64,000 nt of DNA from Doryteuthis pealeii (GCA_023376005.1 CM042145.1:16430534-16494533); one strand, 5' to 3'; positions 53,490-64,000 are shown, counted from the first letter of the stretch. Notes: generated by a model not told the origin, from the letters alone. Made by a program: numbers and translations.

Positions 53490-53775
53490 TAGGTCTGAGA
53501 CCTGTCAGCTGTTCCTTATAGTTATTTACTAAGCTGAGCTTAAAGTGGCACAAGGCCAGAAGTATGGGGAAATCGAACTCACTAACAATGGTCTGCTAAT
53601 CTAGCTTGCTAACCATTACACCACATGAGGTGCCCATAAAAATCTAAGCACAGCTTAGGTTTGACACAAGGTCGCAAGTATAGGGTATCCAGTGAGGATC
53701 GAACTCACTATTCAGTAGCAATGGATCTGCGAGTCTCACATTCTAACCATTACACAACGATGGGACGCCCCATCC
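53490..53775 (-). mobile_element. SINE-C dimer
   Basis: Minus strand, unit 1: CGTTGTGTAATGGTTAGAAT, GTTCGATCCTCACTGG; unit 2: ATGTGGTGTAATGGTTAGCA, GTGAGTTCGATTTCCCCATA, ACTTCTGGCCTTGTGCCACT. Both A and B boxes are recognisable in each unit. Same family as the trimer at 39262. Confidence 0.85.
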
Positions 53776-53800
53776 TTATAAAGCTGTTCCTTATAAATAT

Positions 53801-54400
53801 TCATCTTAATTCCACAGAATATTTATAATCTTTCCACAGATTATCTAACATTGCCTTAAAGGAGTTTAGAGATGGGGCATTCACTATTAATGATGGTAGT
53901 TTATTCCATGTATTCACCACTCTGTTACTAAAATAATTTTGTCTTGCGTTTTTGCTTTACACAATTTTTTTAAGAGTTTTAATTTATGACCCCTGGTATT
54001 GATATTTTCAGCAATGTTTAATAGATCAAAGTTCGCTGAATAAAAACCATGTGTATATTTGTAGACTTCAATCATATCCCTCTTGTTGTCGATAAACCAA
54101 ACTTGGTAAGTCAATGTTCCTAAGTCTTTCTTCATATGAAAGGTTTTTTAAATCATTCATTACTTTAGTAGCTCTCCTTTGAACTCCCTCAACGAGTTTT
54201 ATGTCCTTGATTAGTCTTGGACTCCAGACTACATTAGCAAATTCCAAATGAGGTCTTACCAATGCAATGAATAAATTTTTCAGCATTTCTTTATCCATGT
54301 ATTCATATGACCTCCATATTAATCCTAATATCTTGTTTGCTTTATTTACTTGTATTTCTATGCGTAAAGGGTGTATATTATACATGAATCTGTTATATTT
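53801..54400 (-). pseudogene. CR1/jockey-like LINE reverse transcriptase C-terminal region
   Basis: Reading on the minus strand: VNKANKILGLIWRSYEYMD, KNLFIALVRPHLEFANVVWS, PRLIKDIKLVEGVQRRATK, LKNLSYEERLRNIDLPSLVY, a frameshift, RDMIEVYKYTHGF, NTRGHKLKLLKK, a second frameshift, RQNYFSNRVVNTWNKLPSLI and SLNSFKAMLDNLWKDYKYS, then a stop at 53803-53801. The LVRPHLEYA-VWSP and GVQRRATK blocks are characteristic of jockey/CR1-type LINEs just downstream of the RT palm. The catalytic FADD-type motif is not included. Two frameshifts make it a pseudogene. Confidence 0.85.
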
Positions 54401-54569
54401 TTGATACTTTGGGTTGAATAAGATTTATTACAATTTCCAAATTTTTATCTTCAGACAATTAAATTTATTCTTTGTGTCTTTGATATTATCAACACAATTT
54501 TTTGGCTGAGACATTCTACAGCTTTCTTCAGGTGTACCATCTGTATAGAAGAGAGAGAGAGAGAAAGTC

Positions 54570-55115
54570 TTTTTTGCTGGCAGTGTAAAGCAAAAATGGT
54601 AGCAAAGATAACATTTTTAACTTTGCCTACCAAATTTTCTTGGTATTTTTTACCTGTATGATGGGATGTTTCAAAGTTCATCTATTCACCTCAGAACTCA
54701 TTCTATTCAAAGAAAGTCCTATTATTGTAATCAGAGTCCTTCTGAAAGAGCTGTTGCCAGCAGTTTACGCTAGGATTGCAGTGGTGGGATAGACTACTTT
54801 AAACTGCTCACAGTGGCTGAATGAAGATGGTGATAATTTATGAAAATATTTTAAACAATTTTTTAAAATTATTTTATTTTTAATGAGAACAAAATGCAAA
54901 TTTTTCAGATTGTAAATTGGTAATTTGTAAATCTTCTTGGTATTTTTTTTACCTGTATGATGGGATATTTCAAAGTTCATTATCTATTTGCCACAGAACT
55001 CATTCTATTCAAATAAAGTCCTATCATTATTGTAATCTGAATCCTTCTGCTCAATTATAATGAACTAACTATCAGCGGTTTACGGTAGGATCACAGTGGT
55101 GGGAGAGTCACCGTG
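54570..55115. repeat. ~310-bp direct duplication
   Basis: TCTTGGTATTTTTTACCTGT, GAACTCATTCTATTCAAAGA and TACGCTAGGATTGCAGTGGT at 54640-54785 recur at 54940-55100 with modest divergence. No element identity was found. Confidence 0.8.
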
Positions 55116-55369
55116 AGCGGTTTAAGTAGGCAAAGAATTAAATTATCTAAACAGAAACACATAATATCAGTTATTCTTGCATCTTGTGATATTTTACTTG
55201 GACATTTTCTCAAAATTTTTCCAATTCCGTCACCATTTAACAAAAAAAAAAACCCATACCACATTGGATCAAGCAACTTCCTTCAACTTGTTCACTTTCC
55301 ACTATATATGATTAGCATTACAAGCATTTAGCTGAAAAACGCTGACATTTTCAAATTTGCGACCATAAT

Positions 55370-55935
55370 CATTTAAATTTACAATTTCTCGAGTATTTCT
55401 TAACCAATCTTAAAAATATTTATATGGCTGGAAAGAAAATAGAATAATCCTTCTAAATATGTAATTTTTATCGGTTTTCATCAATGGAATTATTTTTTAC
55501 AGCAAGTTAAAACCGTATTTTCGGTCGAACAGCTGAAAACAAAAATATGACCTTTTTTTGTTTTTTTTAGGATAAATTTTACACACTGTTTTGTTTTTCA
55601 AAATCAAAGTGGCTAATCTTTATCAATATTCTTGAAATTTTGCACTCAAATAGAAGACACCTGGAAGTACAAACGGGGTCTTTTTTTTGTTTCTAGGACC
55701 TGTGGAAACGAAAATATGAGAGAGCAAACTTCAAGGCTATTTGTTTAAAAAATATAAGAGAAGCAAAAAAAAAAAAAAAGCACTATGTCTGTAATATTAG
55801 AGAGTTTCAAAATTATTTTGATATATAATGTGTAAAATGTAAAGATTGCTATACCATTCGGGATTTGCTTCGAAAGTTTGTATTTTGAAAAAAAAAAAAA
55901 AACTCAAATTTATTTGTCTGACAGGCGTAAATATG
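55370..55935 (+). repeat. AT-rich dispersed repeat R2, longest copy
   Basis: AATTTCTCGAGTATTTCTTA, CAAAATCAAAGTGGCTAATC, TTTATCAATATTCTTGAAAT, AGAGAAGCA-(A)n and GGGATTTGCTTCGAAAGTTT. Two more copies lie at 57.2-58.2 kb. I see no end signature or coding frame. Confidence 0.75.
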
Positions 55936-55968
55936 ATCTGCCATGCCACATTGTTCTACCTGACCTAT

Positions 55969-56590
55969 TGTGGAAATTTATTAAGGTAATGGTGATCCTC
56001 TTTCACCGGTCACCAGCAGTAGCCCTTAGGGTCACATGATGCCCACTATAAAAGAGGGGTCCCTGAAGAATTCAGCTTCTAGCGTTGGCTAGCTTCACCG
56101 CTCCTTATCGTCAGTAGCCCCAGACGGCGACGACCAGGAACCCCCAGCACGTTGGAATCAAGAGCGGCAAACGCACACCTAATAACCAATTCTTCAGGGC
56201 CCAAACCAGTTACGTGGAACAGTAATATCAAGGATAACAGCTAAGTTTCCACAGGCAATTTTATCTGCAAACCTTCACTTTTAACCCTTTTGACATATTC
56301 AATTCTCCTTAAATATTCTTTACCAACCAAACGCATTGAACTCTTAACTTGAACTGAACTCTATGAACATTCTTTAAAGTCGTTTGGTTGTTTCATTTTA
56401 TGTATATTGATACCCCTGTTGATATTTGTTTTATGTTTTACATGTAAAGTAAACATTTTGTTTTATAAAAAGTCGTTTGTCTCCTTTCTTCAAAGCTGCA
56501 CCCATCTCCTCACTGCGTCGAAGTACGGTCTATTCTCTTACAAAACGTAGGGTCTAGACAGTGCTTTTCCAGGGACAAAAAATCCCCACA
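55969..56590 (+). mobile_element. Solo LTR, 622 bp
   Basis: TGTGGAAATTTATTAAGG to AAAAAATCCCCACA, with TGTGG..CCACA ends and CTAT duplicated at 55965-55968 and 56591-56594. ACTATAAAAGAGGGG at 56045 is a clear TATA box followed by a GC-rich leader. The structure and 4-bp duplication fit a gypsy-type LTR retrotransposon; no tRNA primer site, gag or pol adjoins, so it is a solo LTR. Confidence 0.85.
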
Positions 56591-56692
56591 CTATGTCTGT
56601 GATTTTCTTATGTTCCTTGAAATGGACATTATGGGGACAGTTGGTTCTCTCCTTACATCCTTTTGTTATAAACACAATATTTTAGTATTATT

Positions 56693-56990
56693 TGGATTAT
56701 TCAGACTATTGTCCTAATCTTTACTGTTATCAGTACAACGTTTCAGACGATGTGCCCTCAGGCCTTCTTCAGGTATTTCTTGTCAGACTTGGGAGCCTTC
56801 TCGAATTTGGGAACCTTCTTGTCGTAATCGGGAGCCATCATGGAACTTTGATCCCAACCCTTTATTCAATCCACGAGGATATCCTGTTCTCATTCCGCTA
56901 ACCATAGCTGGATACAAGTGTTAAGCTGTGTTAATCATTATTCTATGTTACTGCTGCCCTTGACCTAATACTAATTATCAAGCCTTATCT
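56693..56990 (-). mobile_element. SINE-D, 5'-truncated
   Basis: Minus strand: CCAGCTATGGTTAGCGGAAT, frame MMAPDYDKKVPKFEKAPKS, DKKYLKKA then stop; CTGAAGAAGGCCTGAGGGCA and TCTGAAACGTTGTACTG; end GGACAATAGTCTGAATAATC. The tRNA-like head is not recognised. 56991-57234 is unrecognised. Confidence 0.85.
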
Positions 56991-57234
56991 AAAAAATTCA
57001 GAGAAACACAATATTTTGTCGGACTCTTCTTTTGTAAAAGACTAACTTTTAAAAGGAGGTTGTAAAAGAATAGTTTGATGATTCTGATGTAATGTTGATT
57101 AAACCCTCTGGATCTGATCTACCACACCTCTTACACAAGGAAAATTTGTTGTAGCTACTTAGTTGTTGCTACTGGCTGTTCTCTTCCTGTTTCTCAACAT
57201 AGAAACAACTAAGTGGACATAAATGACATTTTTT

Positions 57235-58165
57235 TTTTCAGACTAAATTTTATACACTATTTTGTTTTTCAAAATCAAAGTAGCTAATCTTTATCAATAT
57301 TCTTGAAATTTTACATTTAATTAGGAGACACTTAACTACTAGCAGAAACTTGTATTTTTCTTTTCTGACCTTTGGAAGTGAAACCACAACAGACCAAAGT
57401 TGACGGAGATTTCTTCAAAAAGTATGAGATAAGCAAAAAAAAAAAAAAAAGCAGTATATCAGTAATAGAAGACAGTCTCAGAATTATTTTCTTATATAAT
57501 GTGTGAAATATAAACATTGCTAAATCGTCAGGGATTTGCTTTGAAACTTTGAATTTTGAAAAAAAAAAAAAAAGACCTCAAATTTACTTTTCTTCCTAAC
57601 GTAAACACAACTCTCAACAGGTGCCGTTTATTCAGACCATACCAGTTTGAATAGTAATTTCTCATATATTTCTGGGCCAATTTTAAAAATATTTATATGG
57701 TTGGAAAGAAAAAAAAAATCTTTCTAAATATGTAATTTGTATGTATTTTAAGCCATTGAATTATTTTTTACAGCGTGTTAAAAACAGTATTTTGTCTTCA
57801 AACAGGCAAAAATGCCTTATACAATTTTTTTCCGAGCCCAAATTCTAACGCATTACATTATTTTTAAAATTAAAGTAGCTAATCTTTATCAATATTTGTG
57901 AAATTTTACACTTAATTAGGAGACACTTAACTACTAGCAGAAATTTTTCTTTTTCTTTTCTGACCTTTGGAAGCAAAACCACAACAGACCAAAGTTGACA
58001 GAGATTTCTTCATAAAGTATATGATAAGCAAAAAAAAAAAAAAAAAAAAAAAAAGCACAAAAACAGTAATAGAAGACAGTCTCAGAATTATTTACATATA
58101 TAATGTAAATTTTAATGATTGTATACCGTCAGGATTTTTGTCAAACTTTCAATTTTGGAAAAAAA
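57235..58165 (+). repeat. Two further R2 copies
   Basis: AAAATCAAAGTAGCTAATCT (57267) and AAAATTAAAGTAGCTAATCT (57866) each lead into TTAGGAGACACTTAACTACT, AACCACAACAGACCAAAGTT and an A run. The second copy also has the 5' part AATTTCTCATATATTTCTGG at 57652. 58166-58734 holds nothing recognised. Confidence 0.75.
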
Positions 58166-58734
58166 CTAACTCACGTAAACAAAGCTGCACATGCAGGACA
58201 GGCTTTGTTAAATAAAATTATATAAAGAGTTAATCTATTTCTTGTATGTAATACAACATAACAGGTATTTAAAAAGGTATTTTAAAGTCCAAAGTGATGT
58301 AATTTATATAAATTAAGACTATATATGTGTATATATGCTGTATTAAAATGAACATGTTTAATAAACTTGTGGGAAACTAAAAAAAAATAAATAAATAAAA
58401 TAAAATAAAAAGTTTAATAACCCTACTTCTTATTCGCCAAATAATGGGTTCCAGCATGGAGATACATAAAATTTAACTTCAGAATCAGAAATAACATACA
58501 ATTTTATATAAGAATGCCAAGTTTTATCAAAATTACTCCAAAAATAAAGAAATGGTGAAGAAATTACTAAATTTTTGGTTTTGAATGGGTCCGTGATTTG
58601 ACATATTTTTTTAAACAAAATCATGTCCACCTTTGTACCCCCAATTTCTGGGCTTTAAATTCTCATAACTTTTGAACCCCTGGGGATATTTACATAATTC
58701 AAATAGTTCTGAACTCCATTTACAAAGCTCTATA

Positions 58735-59035
58735 TAACTAATGTGATTAAACAACAATAACCTCAAATAGAAAAAAATCAACTGGGAATGCTACTGAGAT
58801 GAAAGGAACAACAAAATGTTTGATAATTTCAATTCCTACCACCCTTTTTCTTTTTTCAACTATTTGATAATTACCAATCCTTATGACTCATGCCTATGTG
58901 TTGTTTTGTCCACATCAAATCCTTGAGAAACTCAAACACATGGGTTTTACCATACCTCATCAGTGATGCTAATAGTAATAATGTGATTAAATAACAATAA
59001 CCTCAAATAAAAAAATCAACTGGGAATGCTACTAC
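58735..59035. repeat. ~240-bp-spaced direct repeat
   Basis: AATGTGATTAAACAACAATA..ATCAACTGGGAATGCTACTG at 58739 recurs as AATGTGATTAAATAACAATA..ATCAACTGGGAATGCTACTA at 58979. 59036-59460 holds nothing recognised. Confidence 0.8.
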
Positions 59036-59460
59036 ATGCTCAATTAAAAGTCCATAATGTTGAGTTGCTGGTGTGAAAGAAATTTTACAGATATTAAAAT
59101 AGAAGTACAAAGCTATTTCAAGACATTATATCTTATTTCAATCATTTTAATTGAAACTTTCCATTATAGATCAGTTCAAACTTTTGCACTCAATGACTCC
59201 AAAACAGCTAACAGACAGACAGATTCTAACTGAGGTTCTGTTTCAAATTCCACTCATCTTCATCAATCCCACTATGGTGCACACCCCAGAAGTTTATTTC
59301 CAACCAAACATAACCATCTCTTCATCTCAATACTTTCTGCTTCTCATTCACTCTTTTAATCATTCACGTGAACAAATGTCCATCTAGAGATAATTCAATT
59401 GAATTTTGGAATCTTATATTGAATCTTTCAGATTCTTTTACTTTTTACCTGGGAAATAAA

Positions 59461-59557
59461 AATTTAAAAAGAGTAAAAGAAGAAAATAAAAAGAATGAAA
59501 TAAAGAAAATGGGAGAGAGAAAGAGACAGAGACAGAGAGAGACTCTCTTTCGGTTTT

Positions 59558-59593
<36 letters not shown>

Positions 59594-60060
59594 ACACTAA
59601 GCGAGTGAAAGACAAAAATAAAGCAAATTCAATTAAAAAAATATTAGAGAAAGAGAAAAAGACAAGAAAATAGGAAAAGAGAAAAAATGAAAAGGAAGAG
59701 AAAGAGAAAAAGAGAAAAGAAGAGAAGAGAGAAGAGAGAGAAAGAGAGAGAGAAGAGAAGAGAAGAGAAGAAAGAGAAGAGAAGAGAGAGAGAAGAGAAG
59801 AGAGAAAGTGAGAACAAGAAAAATAGGAAAGAGCAAGAGAATGAGAGTGAAAGAGAAAGGGTGAGAAGAGAAAGAGAGAAAGAGAGTGAGAAAGAGAAAG
59901 AAAACAAGAGAAAGAGAACAAGAGAAAGAGAAAGAACAAGAGAAAGAGAGCAAGAGAAAAGAGAAAGAACAAGAGAAAGAGAGCAAGAGAAGCGAGAGAA
60001 AGAGAAAAAAGAACAAGAAAAACAGAGAACGAGAAATGATGAAAGAAAAAATATAAAGTA
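59461..60060. repeat. 600-bp polypurine tract, (GA)n and GAGAAAGA-type words
   Basis: Nearly every base on the plus strand is A or G, with words GAGAAAGAGA, AGAAGAGAAG and AACAAGAGAAAGAG repeated; a pure (GA)n lies at 59560-59587. Frames of up to 206 codons arise on both strands only because of the composition. The tract could form triplex (H-DNA). 60061-60741 holds (CAG)6 at 60131 and nothing else recognised. Confidence 0.95.
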
Positions 60061-60741
60061 TCCAAAATTTCCCAATGTTAAGAATCAGTAAAATTAAAAG
60101 AAATTAAAACAATTTTTCTGAGTTGAGCAAAGCAGCAGCAGCAGCAGCAGACATTAATTGATCCTTCTTCTGTAATCTGATTTATTCTTATAGATTTTAG
60201 GATAGTTCTTTTTCTTTCACATATTTTTTTTAGCTTGAAAAATAGCAACTGAGACTAAATTTGGCAATTTCATTCAGCCCTGAACAACCCAAATCCAATA
60301 GCCCTATCCTCTTTCTTCCTTTGACACCGGCTGCTATCAATAACTTACCTGTCTGAATTCTATCATTGAAGACATCAGAACAAAAGAAACAAGGGGATTT
60401 CAATTTATATTTAGCATCTTATATCTACATTTATATTTGAAGAATTTGGCTTATTTTTTTCTTTCTTCTTTTTTTTTTTTTGCCTTTCATAACTTTTATT
60501 GTTCTTTTTGTTTTTGTTTTCTAAACTCAGCTACATATTCTAAGCATACATTTTCTAGAACTTTAAATATCAAGTTTTTCAAAGTCAGAAAAAACCAAAT
60601 AAACAGCAAAAACAGACATAATAACCAAGAAAAAATTATTTTAAATTATCCCTCGAAATAATTTTTAAATGTCTTGACAAAACTATGACCGAAAAATGAT
60701 CATGTGATAACTAATAATTTAGTAAAAACAATCAAAATATA

Positions 60742-61136
60742 TCTAATAATGGAGATTCGCTTCCGGTTTTTGTCTGTAACAAAAATTATGTCACTGCTTA
60801 CGTCACATTACCCAAAATCGTCATAACATATATTTTTTTTTAATACACTCAAAATTTGAACATGCAACATTAGACAGTCCTCATTGTTTTTTAAAACAAG
60901 TTTTAATAAATACATGACTGGTATTATATATCTATATATAGTTTGTTTTATTTAATACATATTTAAAGTTTACATTTCAAATTGTTTTATTTTTTAATCC
61001 TTTAATGAATTTGATGATTTTACTTACTTAGGGTACAAACTTGCTGACATTGAATTTTTTACTCCCACCCCTCAGGTAATATGTTTTAAAAATCTATTTT
61101 TACATCGCCCAGAGGGTGTTTTTTATTTTGTACTAG
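60742..61136 (+). mobile_element. Non-autonomous Helitron
   Basis: TC start (TCTAATAATGGAGATTCGC), TTTTTGTCTGTAACAAAAAT, CACTGCTTACGTCACATTAC, hairpin CGCCCAGAGGGTG (one mismatch), spacer, CTAG; flanking A and T. Same subfamily as 6365-6777. Confidence 0.85.
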
Positions 61137-61169
61137 TATATCTAATAATATAAGTCTTTTTAAAAATAT

Positions 61170-61365
61170 TTTGTATTATTCGGACTATTGTCCTCATCTT
61201 TATTGTTTGTTATCTGCCCAACATTTCAGCCGGTGTGCCCTCCGACCTTCTTTGGGTATTTCTTGTTGGACTCAGGAGCCTTTCTCAAACCAGGAACCTT
61301 CTTTTTGAACTCTGGAATCTTCTTGTCGTAATTGGGAGCCATCACAGAACTTTGAACCTAACCTT
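61170..61365 (-). mobile_element. SINE-D, 3' half
   Basis: Minus strand: frame MAPNYDKKIPEFKKKVPGL and PESNKKYPKKVGGHTG then stop; end GGACAATAGTCCGAATAATA. The CTGAAGA core is changed to CCAAAGA here. Confidence 0.85.
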
Positions 61366-61430
61366 TATTCTTTAATTCAGAGACCAATGCTTAAATCCAG
61401 TGTTCTGTATAACAATCAGCTAGAGGAACT

Positions 61431-61632
61431 TTAACTCTTAACATCCTGTTGGGAATTTTCTAAGTCAAGAGCCCAATTTCATTAAAAGTTACCTGTTATT
61501 TCCCTTAAATTAAAGACTTCTAAATATGTTTAATATTACATTTAAACAAAGGCTATCATTTGGGGTAGATTAGGAAAATTAATGTTACTTCTGGCCGGGT
61601 GGAATGAGGCAGTATAGGACGTTAAGAGTTAA
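61431..61632 (-). mobile_element. TTAA-flanked MITE, complete
   Basis: TTAA plus CTCTTAACATCC at the left and GGACGTTAAGAG plus TTAA at the right (11 of 12 paired). Interior matches 16454 and 28410 in the opposite orientation. Confidence 0.9.
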
Positions 61633-61679
61633 ACCTAATATCTGTTATTTCCTGTTCTAAGTCAAAAAGTGAAACTCTA

Positions 61680-61736
61680 CTTAAAAAAATTGACTCTGTT
61701 TCACATCCTGCTTGTGCGGAGGGGTTGAGTAAATAC
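61680..61736 (+). mobile_element. SINE-A A1 tail fragment
   Basis: AAATTGACTCTGTTTCACAT and CCTGCTTGTGCGGAGGGGTT only. Confidence 0.75.
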
Positions 61737-61774
61737 ATATCTTTCATATGTATCTAATAATATAAGTTGATTTT

Positions 61775-61975
61775 TTAAAGTATTTTGTATTATTTGGATT
61801 ATTCGGACTATTGTTCTCATCTTTATTGTTATCTGCACAATGTTTAGGCCAATGTGTCCTCTAGCCTTCTTCAGGTATTTCTTCTCGAACTTGGGAACCT
61901 TCTTTTCAAACTCAGGAACTTTCTTATCGTAACTAAGAGCCTTCATGAAACTTCGAACCTAACCCTTTATTCTTT
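61775..61975 (-). mobile_element. SINE-D, 3' half
   Basis: Minus strand: frame MKALSYDKKVPEFEKKVPKF and EKKYLKKARGHIG; the frame continues past the usual stop region into the tail. End GAACAATAGTCCGAATAATC. The 61170 copy shares the same AAATATTTTGTATTAT-type sequence beyond its 3' end. Confidence 0.85.
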
Positions 61976-62044
61976 AATTAAGAGAAATACATTTTTGTTT
62001 GTTTGTTTGTTTTTAGCAGTCTGTTTTTTTATATTTCTTTTATA

Positions 62045-62335
62045 TAGTGGTAAAATTCCAATTCTGAAGGTCTGGGGAGTTTGATGTACACTTTATCGCC
62101 ATTACTCCCAGGTCCACTGACCCATAATGGTAGTACATGTTAAAGTCCCACCTATGGGTTAAATAGATTTAAAAAATGAGTTTAAAAAATGTGTTTAAAA
62201 CAAATATGATTTTTTTTTAAATTGAATACCCAACAAGAATGATTAAAATAAAACATCTTTGGCTTAAAATAACTCAAGGGCTGACATGCTATAGAATCCA
62301 ACCAACCAACCAACCAACCAACCCTCTTCGATGAA
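62045..62335 (-). repeat. R1 dispersed repeat, short form
   Basis: Minus strand: (GGTT)n, GATTCTATAGCATGTCAGCC, TAGGTGGGACTTTAACATGT, ACTACCATTATGGGTCAGTG. The (AACC)n at 62299-62322 on the plus strand is its GGTTGGTT start. Confidence 0.85.
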
Positions 62336-62615
62336 TAATTTGATAATAAATAGAAAAATACTAACAAGAACTCTGAACTAGAAAAAATTTCCATGAAGAT
62401 GGTCGGAGAATGGACCAGTTGTAATTTTCTAAAACTTTATTTAAAGAAAAAATACTTAACAATAGCTCTGCCCAATCAACCATAATTTAAAAAAGAATAA
62501 AAATTTTTTTAAATAAATAAAATAGAATAAAATCAGTTAATTTGACCACTAATTTTTTAAAAAGTCGGAAATGAAAATATCTTTGGGTTTTTCAAGTTAT
62601 GCTGCATCGAGTATA

Positions 62616-62847
62616 CAAGGTGTTTCAAAAAAGTATTGAGATTTTCTGTACTTTTTGACACACCTTGTATTCTGAAAAAAAAAAAAAATGTTCCATTCAT
62701 TCTTCATTTCTATCTTGGTAAATACAGCTTCAAATTCGGCACTTTTTTGACCCACCTTGTATTCTGAAAAAATTAACGTTCCATTCATTGTTTATTTCTA
62801 TCTTGGTAAATACAGCTTCAATCTCGGTACTTTTATGACACATCTTG
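62616..62847 (-). mobile_element. mariner-type MITE, two units plus palindromic end
   Basis: TA on both sides. From the left: a self-complementary ~50-bp piece (CAAGGTGTTTCAAAAAAGTA..TACTTTTTGACACACCTTG), then two ~90-bp units with GTTCCATTCATT and GGTAAATACAGCTTCAA. It is the mirror image of the element at 17240 with one unit fewer. Confidence 0.85.
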
Positions 62848-62858
62848 TATAACACGTA

Positions 62859-63442
62859 CCATAAATCCTCGAGTATAGTCCGCCCTTGAGTATAATACAC
62901 AGGGGATTTTTAAGGGGCTGTACCTCTGAAAAACCTAAACTTCTGTATAATACGCACCCTTTCTCTAACTTTAGTCAAGAAGGTCTAAATAACATCCTTG
63001 GTTTGTAAAAATGTATATGGTAACGTCCTTTATTATTATTGTATATATAACATAATGCAAACGTGTAGCTTTTTTGTGCATTTTGTTTGCAGAAAATAAA
63101 GAAATAACAGTAATAACATCAGTGAAAAATAAATATTAAGTAAATTGCCTTTACATATTTATCACTATCAGTTACAAAAGCAAAAATATTTATTTAAATC
63201 CTTCAAATTCAACGTCACTTTCAGCATCAAATAACTGTTCCATTTGTTCCTCTGTAAACATGTCCGCATCATTGTAGTGTAAATCTCCATCATCAGAAAA
63301 TGCGTATGAATAAACGGACAGCAAATAGAGACTTTGCTTAGAAAATATTTTTCATTTTTAACCTTGTATATAATACGCACTAGGGATTTTGACCTTTAAA
63401 TTTTTGGGGAAAAAAATGCAGATTATACTCGAGGATTTACGG
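62859..63442 (-). mobile_element. pogo-like non-autonomous element
   Basis: CCATAAATCCTCGAGTATAG and, inverted, CCGTAAATCCTCGAGTATAA form ~25-bp ends with few mismatches, flanked by TA (62857-62858, 63443-63444). On the minus strand a frame ends FTEEQMEQLFDAESDVEFEG then FK and a stop at 63192-63190. An acidic tail of this kind is usual at the C-terminus of pogo/Tigger transposases (family knowledge). The DNA-binding and DDE domains are gone, so this looks like an internal-deletion derivative. Confidence 0.65.
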
Positions 63443-63664
63443 TATGCATTTGTTCTATCTTTCAGGCTAAATTTGTAAGTTGATATTCAATGTATCTATT
63501 TATATAATCCCTATATGATAAATGATAAGATATAAGATTATTTTCATCATTGTAGGATCTCCATTTCTTAACTTTAATGATCTGATAGGAACTGGTGCCT
63601 TCAGCATAACCTGTTTATATGATACCAAGTATTCTGTATATCATATAATTATAACTGTGCAAAA

Positions 63665-63913
63665 TGGAACTCATTGCCTCGAGTTCAAATCCTGGACGTG
63701 GTAATTGCATTTCACTTAGTGCTAATACCCTTGGGAAAGGTATGAAACCTACTCTCCCTCCAGCTATGGGTAAATAGCAGGGCAGACTGGGTTCTTTAAC
63801 CATGGCTAGGTAACCAGTCTAGGAGAAGGAAAACTCTAAATTTAAACCTGTTGAACTCCGCTTAAGAAATTGACCTTGTGTCACATCCTGCTCGTGCAAA
63901 GGGGTTGGTTTTT
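63665..63913 (+). mobile_element. SINE-A, tail A1, with 15-bp target duplication
   Basis: TATAACTGTGCAAAA at 63650-63664 and 63914-63928 bounds it exactly. It begins inside the head (TGGAACTCATTGCCTCGAGT), so it was truncated at insertion, and ends GCAAAGGGGTTGGTTTTT. 63929-64000 is A-rich. Confidence 0.95.
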
Positions 63914-64000
63914 TATAACTGTGCAAAAAAACAAAAAAAAAAAAACTCTTAAGAAACTACACAAAAAATGTAAATATAAACGTACAATGAATGCAATTCC

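Noticed and set aside
59445..60091. Long frames (up to 206 codons) in the purine tract
   Set aside because: They exist on both strands and in several phases because the sequence lacks stop-forming bases; composition alone explains them.

Overview
This is strongly AT-rich, gene-poor eukaryotic nuclear DNA packed with transposable elements. Four tRNA-derived SINE families, RTE-type and other non-LTR fragments, mariner and pogo relatives, Helitrons and very many (TA)n, (GA)n and (CA)n tracts suggest an invertebrate with a large repetitive genome. A cephalopod mollusc (octopus or squid type) is my best guess. That is an inference from repeat style, not a match to a host gene. I find no host protein-coding gene, no functional tRNA or rRNA gene and no CRISPR. 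Nearly all reading frames over 60 codons lie in satellites, SINEs or transposon remnants.

Names used here. SINE-A has a tRNA head with TGGTGTAATGGTTAGAGT and GAGTTCAAATCC, and comes with three different 3' tails: A1 ends in CACATCCTGCTCGTGCGGAG plus GGGTTGG, A2 contains GTAGTCACTACTAGAATAGG, and A3 contains GATGGTCCAACACAAGCC. SINE-B has GGTTCGATACCGGCCC and a CGACTTTACTTACT tail. SINE-C has GTGTAATGGTTAGCAAG and occurs as dimers or trimers. SINE-D has a body that reads as VPEFEKKVP-type repeats. R1 is a dispersed repeat beginning GGTTGGTT..TATGGCATGTCAACC and ending near CATACCCAGGACATGAAG. R2 is an AT-rich dispersed repeat containing AATTTCTCGAGTATTTCT.

Layout. 0-5.5 kb: a SINE-A fragment, a 1.07-kb A-rich minisatellite, R1 with a SINE-B inside it, and a broken LINE 3' end with one in-frame stop. 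5.6-17.8 kb: SINE-A and SINE-B copies, a Helitron in an (AAT)n tract, two LINE 3' fragments of one family, a TTAA-type MITE nested in another MITE, and an inverted SINE-D pair split by a mariner MITE. 18.3-20.8 kb: a 28-bp minisatellite that decays from left to right. 20.9-27.6 kb: a stretch with none of the window's repeat families, possibly unpolished sequence. 27.6-35 kb: a 97-bp tandem array, a GC-rich insertion with a 14-bp target duplication and strong RNA-like folding, a full-length SINE-D, a Helitron inside R1, and a solo LTR inside a hAT-like element inside a SINE-A. 35-45.3 kb: a SINE-A with an 11-bp target duplication and an apparent paralogous empty site, two 439-bp fold-back elements with 8-bp target duplications, a SINE-C trimer, GA minisatellites and an RTE 3' end. 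45-56.6 kb: two solo LTRs, mariner transposase remnants, a Helitron in (AAT)n, and a CR1/jockey-like RT fragment. 56.6-64 kb: R2 copies, a 600-bp polypurine tract, a Helitron, a TTAA MITE, SINE-D copies, a mariner MITE, a pogo-like element, and a SINE-A with a 15-bp target duplication.

The elements do not form a pathway. Their nesting gives a relative order of insertion, and the preserved target duplications make several element boundaries exact to the base.
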